A stretch of 64,000 bases of DNA from Psococerastis gibbosa (lineage: Eukaryota > Arthropoda > Insecta > Psocodea > Psocidae). Shown piece by piece: positions 43,906-53,399 of this stretch. Location: positions 20,113,464 through 20,177,463 of the forward strand of contig OZ020490.1 of assembly GCA_963971405.1 (NCBI GenBank). Reading direction: 5' to 3'. The notes beneath the pieces are model-generated. The model searched no databases. It saw nothing but the letters and a program-made list of their open reading frames with translations, and was not told where the DNA came from. The stretch's first letter is position 1. Each line of letters starts with the position of its first letter. The translations under genes were made by a program, and so were the position numbers.

Positions 43906-44335
43906 AATTCACTGTCAGTTTTGTTGGGCAATGATGTAAACATAACATGGTGAACTGTATGGAGTACCTACTTTACCGGTCGTAATATAGAATCCGCGAG
44001 TTGGAAACTGACCTTCGCGAGTTGGGAGTCCATAGACGGTGTACGAAACCGAGATGACTGGAGGAGTGTTGTCGAGTAAGCCAAAGCTCATCAAGGGCTG
44101 AAGAGCCAGAAGAGGAGAAGAAGAAGAAGAAGCGGAAGATGCATGTAGAATCCGCCCTAAGACCCCCAAGAGGAAATGTTGGCAAAGGAAAATTAATTCC
44201 ACACCATGTTTGCTAACTTTACATTTAATTATTATTCCCTCGGCAAAGCATCTTATAATGCAATCAATTCCCCTGGGCAAAGAAATAACATGCAATTTTT
44301 TCTATGAAGTTATGAACTCTTCTAGCCAGTATTTA

Positions 44336-44538
44336 ATCAAATAAATAATGACTGTTTTTTCTATTACTAAGCCTACCTAGCGGAGCTAGGGCTAAAAAGC
44401 CCTCCCTTACACTCAAATAGGACTGCCTGCAATACATTCCCTCCGAAGCATGGCCATAAAAGGTAGGTAATGTGGGACTCGAACCAACAACGTTTTGGGG
44501 GAAAGTCTAGAGTCCGTAACACTACTCTACATGTCAAA
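44336..44538 (-). mobile_element. tRNA-derived SINE, family S2, copy 5
   Basis: CTATTACTAAGCCTACCTAG ... TGTGGGACTCGAACCAACAA ... CACTACTCTACATGTC. About 20 bp is deleted in the middle of the body. AAATAAATAAT tail at the left. Confidence 0.82.
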
Positions 44539-45540
44539 TGGTAGTGTCATTAAGTTTATTATACAGTATTTATTGTATTTCCTGTTGACTGTTGTAATTA
44601 TAAAATTCAAATTGATTGCTGAGGAATGTGAAATGCAGTAAAGGTTGTTAGTAAGCTTCGGTAAGGATAGTTTCTTAAATTCTTCATCTAGTCATCTAAC
44701 ATTGTTCAAAATAACAAAGATGAAATTTTGGAAGAAAAAGAAACCCCCGCAGCATAATGCAGCTGCTTGAACTTTAGTACAATGTCAACTTACATTATTA
44801 CTTCTTTTTTCTCTTAGTTCGCCTTTATTTCATGGGATATCAGAGTTCAATGTGGCAGCCAATTTAGTAAATATTAACAAAACAATTCTTTCTTATTGAA
44901 ATAATTACTTTTTTATTGTAATTAATTTAATTCCAATTGAAACTATGAAACAAAGTATGTATATATAAAACTTTATAGCGGGAAACTTACTTTTGACACG
45001 CTTGTCTATGGTTGTTATGGTCTATTATAAAAATGTCTGCTTGACAACTAAAATGCACAATGCTGGTTTTATATCTTTTTCCCAAAATACAAAATCTTCT
45101 TCCCAAAATACAAAATTTCTGTTGTAAGCCGATCGGACGAGGCTGCTTTCTGCGGTTTCGCTACGTCTTAACTTTGGGTTCTCTTCTTATTTTTCTCCCC
45201 AATCATTATCTCATAACCGAGAGATATATACGTTATTTAACTAGGGTGTTAGTTTCGGGTTAAAAAGCTTTTAAACATAAAAAGATAGATAGTCCGTGAA
45301 TGCCCTGCATTGCGCAAGTTAAACATATAAACATTCTTCTTCTGCAGGGAGCTCTCTGTCCTTCTAGCTTCCCCTGGATTATTACATGCAGAAGGCATTT
45401 TCGTTCCTCATCACATGGCTGAAGTATGTTAGTTTCCATTTCTTAACCGTCAGCAGAAACTCTGCTTCTGTATTCATTCGCCTCAGGACCTCGGATACAA
45501 TACATACAGGCACACAACGCACAGGTACATTATAACAATG
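44539..45540. other. No supported gene
   Basis: AT-rich. A short direct duplication (CCCAAAATACAAAATCTTC, repeated as CCCAAAATACAAAATTTC) lies near 45081-45120. Confidence 0.4.
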
Positions 45541-46170
45541 TCCACATCAATGCCTGGATTCAAGGACTAAACGAAAATCAAAAATATTTTTTGTTTTTGA
45601 GAATTAAGGGAAATCCCATAAGTTCCAGCAGTACACAAGGAGTACATTCCCACAAAGTACAAAGAACAGCTGGTGCAGGTACTGTACAATAAAAATATTG
45701 AAACCTAATTCAATTTCCACATCAATCTCCGAATCCATGGATTAGGCGAAGAAGAAGAAAAATTTTAAATTTTGGAGAATTCTGGGAAATCTTTTAAGAT
45801 TCCAGCAGCACGCAAGGAGTACATTCCAACAAAGATGTACAAAGAACAGCTGTTGCAAGTACTGTACAATAAAAATTTAACCTTAATTTAATTTCCTGAT
45901 CAAAGTCCGGATCCAAGGATTAATCGAAGCGGAATAAGAAAAATTTTAAGTTTTGGAGAATTCAGAGAAATCTTTTAAGATTCCAGCAGCACGCAATGAG
46001 TACGTACATTCCCACAAAGAAGTACAAAGAACAGCTGGTGCAGGTACTATACAATAAAAATTGAACCTTAATTCAAATTCCACATCAATGTCCGAATCCA
46101 AGGATTAACCGAAGAGGAAGAATAAAAATTGTTATGTTTCGGAAAATTATGAGAAATGTTATGAGATACC
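45541..46170. repeat. Tandem array, about 180-bp unit, 3.5 copies
   Basis: Units start near 45541, 45716, 45894 and 46079 (spacing 175, 178, 185). Shared words include TCCACATCAATGTCCGAATC, CAAGGATTAA, TTTTGGAGAATTC, GATTCCAGCAGCACGCAA, AGTACATTCCCACAAAG, TACAAAGAACAGCTGGTGCA and ACTGTACAATAAAAAT. Diverged by roughly 10-15 per cent between units; no frame is kept. Confidence 0.9.
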
Positions 46171-46504
46171 AGCAGTGGTTGTTTCCCACCACATTGAACC
46201 TTCATGGACATGAAACAAAAGAATAGAATAAGACTGTAATATTGTATATACGGGATTAGATGTATGAGAACGTGGTGAAGTTGATATTCTCTCTATGCTT
46301 ATCTGAGACAAATCCCATAAGAACAAGGGTACGGAAAATCCAATAAGCCCCCTTTTAACACCGGGAAAGGGGATGATGAGCGCTTCACGCTCCATTGCAA
46401 TGCTAACGCTTAAGTTATTACGTACCGTCATGGATGTCATGGCACCAACAGAAAATAACAACTTATGCGTGGAATTAATATTATTAATATCATTTTATGT
46501 TACA

Positions 46505-46573
46505 AAGCTAATCACACACAAACAATTTAATGTATGTATTATCCTATTGACCTCTTCAATCGCCTCTGTAGGT
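46505..46573 (+). repeat. SINE-like repeat V, cut by a hAT insertion
   Basis: Starts CACACAAACAATTTAATGTA and stops at CGCCTCTGTAGGT, exactly where the hAT TIR begins. The continuation (TAGTACCCGTG) is not found on the other side. Confidence 0.75.
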
Positions 46574-47190
46574 CATTGGCGTAAATAGGGGGGTCCTGGG
46601 GGGGGGGGGGGGGCGTAGCCCTCCCCAGGATTTCTCGCGAGAAGACGTTAAATGGAGGCTTAAGGCATAGTATCCACAATTACGAAAGGGAAATTAATTA
46701 TTACTGTTCGCCTAGAAAAGTTTGCAAATGTCCATGAAAATATCCCTTAATGCTTTACCAACTCGGGGACAAGCCCCGCCTCTCCATGTAAATTCCCTAT
46801 GCTGCATTTTCAAATCAGATAGAACTACTTTGCATGTGTTTGTATACACAAAACTTACGGGGGTTCCATTCCAAATTTAATGCATTAAGGTCACAAGTGG
46901 GCATTGCTTATTTTTTTCAGCTAAAATTGTCGATCTGTTGCACTTCTTACGAATTCACGACTCCAATGTCAAAATTAAAATTAAAATTTTCTGAATGTTA
47001 GTTCATTGTCTTCAACTACTGTAGCAACGTTAGTGGAACGGTTTTAGGATCATCATAGAACAAAATCAAAGCAATATTTATTGTTATAAATATTACTAGT
47101 GATGCGTTTCTTGAATTTGAGAAATTTATAAAATTTTCATCTTACCATACTGTGTTATAAAATGGATCAACTTGAAAGTAGAAAGTTAAC

Positions 47191-47460
47191 TTAAGAGCGT
47201 TCAGGCCACAGAATAGAGTTTCTGTGTATCACACCAATAAGGGTCTCGTCAAGGTATACAATGCGATTTCCTTCAGACCTGGCGTTTCGGATTCCTTGTA
47301 AATACCTATAACGCCAAGAAAGCGTGCGTGGCGACTCGACCAAGACGTTGTATTTTGTCAAACATCTTAAATCTGCACAGCATTTAAATTGTGACTTCTT
47401 TGTTTCTGCTGCACTTCTGATGCGTGTATTTATAATAGTCTCCTCAACCGACTGGTTGTG
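47191..47460 (-). pseudogene. DDE transposase, central part with first catalytic Asp, then cut
   Basis: An 89-codon frame continues from the N-terminal piece at 47772 after a gap. It includes LTKYNVLVESPRTLSWRYRY, LQGIRNARSEGNRIVYLDET and LIGVIHRNSILW. R-x-E-G-x-x-IVYLDET is the first-Asp motif of an IS630/Tc1-mariner-like DDE family common in invertebrate genomes (usually followed by W; here L). The frame then runs straight into the inverted left arm and stops at PERS, so the second Asp and the last acidic residue were never part of this copy. Confidence 0.7.
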
Positions 47461-47771
47461 TTTTTTATTTTACCTGAAATGAAGACGCCTAGTGATAAAT
47501 ACGCGGAGGCTCTCCTTGGGCATTTGGTAACGACCATCAAGCTCTAATATTTCTTGTCGCAGGGTGTCCAAGCTTAACAGTCAGCAATCATCCTAGGATG
47601 AATATACATAATTATGGGGTTCCTCATCATACTTTCATCACATTCGTCGAGATTATTGTAGTATTTTTGACGTCTTCTTTCCTTTATATTTTTGTTGATT
47701 TTATACCTCGACGGACTCCTAGACTCTGTATATATATATAATATATATCTTAAATATAACTTTCAACTTCC

Positions 47772-47972
47772 TTAAATAGTTTGCAAAGGTTTAAGATCAT
47801 CATTCATGACTCCTAGTGAATTTGCTTGCCTTACCAAACGGTTCATGCGGAAATGTTGCTTCAGTTGCTTCTTATTACTAGGCCTGCTTCCTTTGGTAAG
47901 ACTTAACACTCTTTTCTGTGGTCTGAATGCCCTAAACTTCGATATTAACTGTCTACGTTCAAGTTGATCCAT
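47772..47972 (-). pseudogene. DDE transposase N-terminal piece of the same element
   Basis: A 66-codon frame starting MDQLERRQLISKFRAF, basic and Lys/Arg/Gln-rich, ending LKPLQTI-stop. It sits at the start of the transposase gene whose later part is at 47191-47460. Only the first 20 or so codons are in the inverted arm; the plus-strand counterpart at 47163 reads MDQLESRKLT-stop and is degenerate. Confidence 0.6.
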
Positions 47973-48835
47973 TTTATAACACAGTATGGTAAGATGAAAA
48001 TTTTATAAATTTCTCAAATTCAAGAAACGAATCACTAATAATATTTATAACAATAAATATTGCTTTGATTTTGTTCTATGATGATCCTAAAACCGTTCCA
48101 CTAACGTTACTACAGTAGTTGAAGACAATTAACTAACATTCAAAAAATTTTAATTTTAAATTTGACATTGGAGTCGTGAATTCGTAAAAAGTGCAACAGA
48201 TCGACAATTTTAGCTAAAAAAATAAGCAATGTCCACTTGTGACCTTAATGCATTGAATTTGGAATTGAACCCCCGTAAGTTTTGTGTATACAAACACATG
48301 CAAAGTAGTTGTATCTGATTTGAAAATGCAGCATAGGGAATTTACATGGAGAGGCGGGGCTTGTCCCCGACTTGGTAAAGCATTAAGGGATATTTTCATG
48401 GACATTTGCAAACTTTTCTGGGCGAACAATAGTAGGTTTATTTTACATAAAAAACACCATGAAAAAAATTAACATAGGCTACAGGTATTGACCAAGTACT
48501 TTCACAAAAAATGTATTAACTAATCAAAATGCTTAAAACCCCAATACTTCAGACCTATTTTTTCAAAAAAAAATTCCCGGGCCCCCCTCAGTGGTAGGTT
48601 TATTCGTCAGTAATATCTCAACTGTACTGCTTGCAAAATGTGTAAAACCTCACTAATTTGGACCGGTTTCTTTTATTTTTGTTACTTTTCTCCGAGGAGA
48701 CCCACGGACCCCCCTTTCTCCAGGGTATAACATGCGCAAAACCTCAATAATTTAGGCCCATCTATCAATTTTTTTCTCCAGGGAAGACCCTCGAGCCCCC
48801 CTTTCTCCAGGGTATGTGTAGTGGTTACTTATGCT

Positions 48836-50382
48836 TGGAACTTAAATGCATAAATGCTCCAATTTTAGGCAAAAGGTCCTAGAGCACCACCATTTCAAAG
48901 TAAAGTAAGCTACTATATAATCTTTTGCACATTATATAGCCTACTGATTCTTCATATGATACCTATTCAATATAAAAACGTAAATACACGATTGTGAATA
49001 TTACAGTATGAGAGTAAAGCATTACCGTATGCACGTGATTACAAGGTATTAAATCGTCGACGCATAAAACTAAAAGCTTTGTTATTGAATCCCCATAAAC
49101 TTGTTGTCACTCGGCAGTCAAAGCTGATAATTACTAATATACTGTATGTGCGACAAAAACAACCTATTGTACAATCATCAACCTTTTGATCCGATCCAAT
49201 ATCGAGTAATTGCTAATCAATAATGTAATTTTCAGTTACACCAACGGATAATCATTGGACATAATATTTCGTTCTAATAAATGTTTGTGTTCAACATATA
49301 AACGCTTCAACTGTTTATCACTTCGGTGAAGTTTTACTTCAGCTACCTACCGGAAATAAACTCACCATCACTTGGTTCTGAATAGTTTCTTCTGGTTAAA
49401 TCTCATGTATTCAGAAAAATTCAAGGTCGACACAAAATGGTTTATTACTAATTAAATCGAAGATAGGCTAAGGTGGCAATCATTCCCGAAGCCTTCTGAC
49501 CTAAATAATACTATTAGGTAAATATATACAGTATATGAAAATAAAAGAAAATGATGTCAACAGTGAATGTTTATAATAAACAACTCAGACTCGTAGATCT
49601 GCACTTGGTTAAGGCCGTAGATTTTAATAATAATACTAGATACCGAACTCCCCTGCATATTTTGAAGCCAGCCGCCATTGCAATAAGTGGATAGAAAATG
49701 TTGTGTACACCTTGAGTTCTTATGAGATTTCCTAATATTTTATGTGAAAATTACTTTCAAAAATTCAATCTTTCAGTTTATTTTAGGTGGATTTTGATCA
49801 ATAGTTACATAAAAGACAATATTAACTGAAATTAAATCAAGATAAAATGTATTTCGTCGAGAAGTACCCATTTAAGAACAGGTACTTTGCGTTCTTTCCA
49901 TTCTTTCTATCTACTTATAGCAATGGCGGATGGCTTCACAACACTCCCTACAGAGAGCATGGGAGTTCGCTATCTAGTATTATTATTAAAATCTATGGTT
50001 AAGGCTGAGTGTTCAAATGTTTTGTAAACAAGAAATTTTGCTGATTTTTTGACGAAAATAATTTATTGCTCATTCCACAGATACAAAGATAACAAAGTAA
50101 AGAGATAAAAAACTCATAAAAAATCCAAGTTATCGCAGGAAGTTTATATTTTCTGAACTGAAATATTATTACATTAAAAAAATTGGATAAAGAGCCTTAA
50201 ACCCACTTTGTAGCACAGTTGTAAATCTGTAAGGGAAATAGACAGCTTTCATAGAAAGCTCGTATTTTTTAAGATTTTTTCATCTGTTCCCTTATATATC
50301 TTTGTGGCTGTGGAACGAGCAATTAATTAAAAAAAGTACGAAAATTTCTTGTTTACAAAACATTTTGAACACTCAGCCTTAA
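48836..50382. other. No supported gene, with an inverted pair of short repeats
   Basis: AAGGCTGAGTGTTCAAA, ATGTTTTGTAAACAAGAA (50002) and its complement TTCTTGTTTACAAAACAT, GAACACTCAGCCTTAA (50348) make a foldback of about 385 bp (49998-50383), likely a MITE. A second pair near 49614-49652 and 49968-49999 (TAATAATACTAGATA..., CTATCTAGTATTATTATTA) encloses 49615-49998. Otherwise AT-rich. Confidence 0.55.
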
Positions 50383-50383
50383 G
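49999..50383. mobile_element. MITE-like foldback, 385 bp
   Basis: Terminal inverted repeat TTAAGGCTGAGTGTTCAAA / TTTTGAACACTCAGCCTTAA with ATGTTTTGTAAACAAGAAAT inside. TTAA at the tips would fit a piggyBac-like (TTAA) target, or TA of Tc1/mariner. Non-coding interior with TTGTAGCACAGTTGTAAAT. It inserts into the outer foldback's neighbourhood next to repeat W. Confidence 0.65.
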
Positions 50384-50605
50384 TCATGCTTTCGTCTGTA
50401 ACTCAATTTCTCAGCTTGTTCATTATTGCTTGTAGCTGGTGTAGGTTGACATCGAGAACGTGTAGGTACCAGTTTACCAATGGCCAAAAATTCATATGGA
50501 AACAATACAAGTAATGTCCGAAATCCACGGGATCGTTGACATTGGACAAGGGACCTATGGGCCACTATAGATTGTAAGCAGGGCTGGGTCCATAAAAAAC
50601 TCTTA
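50384..50605 (-). repeat. Interspersed repeat W, copy 5 (inverted)
   Basis: Complement of the repeat W motifs: GGTGTAGGTTGACATCGAGA, ACCAGTTTACCAATGGCC, GTCCGAAATCCACGGGATCG, GGGCTGGGTCCATAAAAAAC. Full length; the minus frame 50353-50628 is its shadow. Confidence 0.75.
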
Positions 50606-50734
50606 ATGAAAAAACTGGTTGTCTGCAAAGTCGGTTTACGGACGATAGTTTAACGTGACGTCTTAACAAAAAAATAAAGATATAAATAAATAAATAAATA
50701 AATTGTTGTTGTAATAAGCTATGAAACCCACGCT

Positions 50735-50815
50735 AAGATGAGGCGTAATGGATGAGCCGAAAGGCCCAAAATTCGCCCACATGGAAAATAAAGACAATTT
50801 TCTTTCTTCCTTTCA
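50735..50815 (+). repeat. Interspersed repeat Y, copy 3
   Basis: GATGAGCCGAAAGGCCCAAA, ATTCGCCCACATGG, AAAATAAAGACAATTTTC and a TTTC/TTCC tail. Confidence 0.65.
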
Positions 50816-51504
50816 AAAGGTAAACAAACAAAAAGTGGAACGGGGAAGTAGGCGATACGAAGATCACCGAGTCCGCTAGTTGTGAATAAAATTATAGAAG
50901 GCATAAAAATAATAAAACTGCGAAAATTTCTCCCCTTATTAAAGCACAGGGGTTTCTACGAGTATTTTTAATTAAACTCACAACCCTTCTCTTATAAGAT
51001 GTCTTTGAGAGAAGTAGTAAGTAGGTTGTATGTCAACAACTTCGTCAAAAAATGTTTTAAAAACATTTCACATCAAAGCCTGCCTGTGTTTTCCCTCAAT
51101 TCATGGTAATTCACCTCGAACCATGAGAATCCCCAGATATAAGGTAACCCTTGTATCATACCTGTGGGTTGATGCCCCGAATACTAACTTCTCATCTGGA
51201 TCGTGCCCAACCTTCTGGTAATGAATTCTTCGGTCTCTTATATATGGCTACAGTAAATTTAGAGTTTACGTACGTAGGTAGAATTTAATTTGAAATGCTT
51301 AAGGTAGGTACCCTTTCCCAAACTCCAGTATCTCACCGACTTGTTAGGGTTGCTAAGTAATAATGAGTCCATAAATTATCCCCTTTATTTACGGTGGTAA
51401 GATAACAGTCTGCAGTTGAATCGTTTATTTGTGAAGCAAGCTTAGTCAGGAAATTAGAATCAGGCAACATTTCTTCGGTGGCAACGTGGTGCTTGTGCTC
51501 GTCT
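50816..51504. other. No recognisable feature
   Basis: Nothing supported on either strand beyond short chance frames. Confidence 0.4.
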
Positions 51505-51622
51505 GAGTCTCTACACGCCATCAGATCGGAGACGTGTCGTAACTCAACACGGGTACTAACCTACAGACTGAAGGGCTCGATCGAATACATTCATTGAATT
51601 GTTTGAATGCGATTATCCTTAA
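51505..51622 (-). repeat. SINE-like repeat V
   Basis: GAGTCTCTACACGCCATCAG, ATCGGAGACGTGTCGTAACT, CAACACGGGTACTAACC, ATACATTCATTGAATTGTTT. Full-length minus-strand copy. Confidence 0.8.
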
Positions 51623-51763
51623 AAAAAATCTAGAAAACAGGATCTTACCGATAACGGTAAATATCCCATTTAGGTTCATGTCGAGCCTCAAACCCCGACC
51701 TTCTGGTTCCTACTATAAATTCTCATTTGCAATATATATGGTATATAATACAGTCATTAAATT

Positions 51764-51817
51764 TGGGTTTGTAGTATAGTGGTAAGGCATAGATCGTGGG
51801 TTCAAATACCGCCAAGA
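51764..51817 (+). mobile_element. tRNA-like fragment
   Basis: TTGTAGTATAGTGGTAAGGC looks like an A-box/D-arm, and ATCGTGGGTTCAAATACCGC like the S1 SINE T-arm with a B box mutated at one base. The anticodon arm is deleted, so it is not a functional tRNA. Confidence 0.45.
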
Positions 51818-52254
51818 TTTTTAATGAGTCTTTCATTTCAGTTCCGCTTATTCTTATTCTTGATGTCTACTACCCTAGACTTTTATTAGATGTAAGGTAC
51901 ATTGAACAAGCCCCTATAAGCTAAATAGTAGTTAAACATCCGAGCACTTCCAAACTTAATTAACTCGCACAGTTCACGTTAGAGTTAGATTTGCCCACTT
52001 TCACAAACAAACATAAAGAATTTACCTTTCAGTAGTAGTAGTAGTAAATTTGGCAAAGTTCCTGGCCACGGTGAGGGCCCACAGGACACAAACCAATATC
52101 TTTTAGTGACTTTTTTTATTGGATTTAGAACACTTGAAGCAAAAATGAAAACATCAAACAACTTCCCTTTGCCTTAGTCTTGCATTGCTTAGGTGATATG
52201 CAAGCCCTTAACTGCATATGTTAAGCAAAAGTCCAAAAAACAAATCTCCTCGGT

Positions 52255-52426
52255 CAAGGCCGTAGCCAGGATTTTTTTCGGGGGAGGGGGGTTTCAGAAA
52301 TTTCATTGGATATTACATAGTGGTTTTTATTCTTCCTCTCAAAATCCGATTCTATCTAGTATCAAGCCATTGCATTTCGGGGAGGTTTAAACCCCAATGA
52401 ACCCCCCCCCCTTGGCTACGGCCCTG
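52255..52426. mobile_element. hAT-like MITE, family G
   Basis: CAAGGCCGTAGCCAGGATTT ... TTGGCTACGGCCCTG, interior CTCAAAATCCGATTCTATC. Flanks TCCTCGGT (52247-52254) and TCGTCGGT (52427-52434), 7 of 8. Confidence 0.88.
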
Positions 52427-52434
52427 TCGTCGGT

Positions 52435-53036
52435 AATCCCTCGTTATTTATATATAGGAGTCCAGAGAAAGTTTTCAAAATTATTACTGCTGTCCCTCTC
52501 ATGGCGCTGAACTTATCGTACGTGTTTCTCCAACTCACAATCTGTCGCAGCAAGTTTTCTGCCACAGTACCACATGGAACTAAATAAGTGTTCACGAGTG
52601 CCACACCATGCTACAGCATGGGACGTGATGTGCCCGCAATAGTTTCATTGTCTTCTGCCAGAGTAACTTAAATTGTCAGTAACGTCTTGTCAACTTTCTT
52701 GAAGTAACTATTACTGCAGACTTCTTACATTTCTACCTTTTCGGATTAGGACAAAATCGGTCACATCGACTAGCTGTTCTTTGCACAAAGTTGAAATTCT
52801 CATTTTAATGGTCTATTTCAAAGTATTTTTATTATTATTATTATTATTTCATTATTATTATTATTATTTTATTATTTTATTTATTATTTTAATGGTCTAT
52901 TTCAAAGTAAACCTCGGTGTTAATTGTAAAAATTTGTCCCAGGCAGAAGACAATGATTGGCCATAAAAGGGAATAGATCAAATTAATATGTTCATTAATG
53001 TATTTGTGTCGAATCAGATATTTCTTGACAAATTTA
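52435..53036. other. No gene; ATT microsatellite
   Basis: An ATT/ATTTT tract at about 52828-52890 is bracketed by two copies of TTTTAATGGTCTATTTCAAA, GTA (52803 and 52887). Confidence 0.6.
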
Positions 53037-53388
53037 TGTCCCACCCGTGACAGTGGATTGTTTTTTTTTTTAAAGGGAAATATTGAAACTCTTTGAAGAG
53101 TTTAATAATTCTCATTAAAGTTCATCTTTCTCAATTAAAAATATGCCAGAAGCCTTAAAAACAGCCACGACGATTCGCAGAAACATGACACATTGTGCTG
53201 TCATGTTCAATGAGAGGCATATTTTTGTCCCACCCGTGACACGGTGGTTTTTGGAAACTTCAAGCAAAACCTTAAAAAGAAAACAGTTTTTCAATTGCAC
53301 AATTCAAACCAAGCAAATGGTAAAGTCAATGTTTTAAGAGCTTTTCAAAGTCATAAGGAAAATGTGCTTGCAATTGTCCACCCGTTAC
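53037..53388 (+). repeat. Three spaced copies of a TGTCCCACCCGTGAC motif
   Basis: Exact at 53037-53051 and 53226-53240, degenerate (TGTCCACCCGTTAC) at 53375-53388. The first two are followed by a GTGG-T-rich stretch, suggesting a diverged 150-190 bp tandem repeat. The overlapping frames at 53115-53337 have no recognisable domain. Confidence 0.5.
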
Positions 53389-53399
53389 AATGGAATGAC

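Larger units (their letters stand above)
46704..48432. mobile_element. Tc1/mariner (IS630-like) foldback element, 1.73 kb
   Basis: Arms of about 500-550 bp (left 46704-47240, right about 47890-48432) are inverted copies, e.g. GTTTGTATACACAAAACTTA at 46834 against TAAGTTTTGTGTATACAAAC at 48278. TA flanks at 46702-46703 and 48433-48434. The arms each include the transposase start (ATGGATCAACTTGAA). The unique centre holds the catalytic part of a DDE transposase, see below. Confidence 0.8.
46574..48835. mobile_element. hAT-type element (same family as 19644), inverted and interrupted
   Basis: Left end CATTGGCGTAAATAGGGGG with a G17 run, then GGCATAGTATCCACAATTAC, the complement of the right part of 19644-20366. 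After the insertion at 46704-48432 the element resumes (TTGACCAAGTACTTTCACAA) with the internal units around CTCCGAGGAGACCCACGGAC and TTTCTCCAGGGTATAACATG. The far TIR is missing. Confidence 0.8.
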
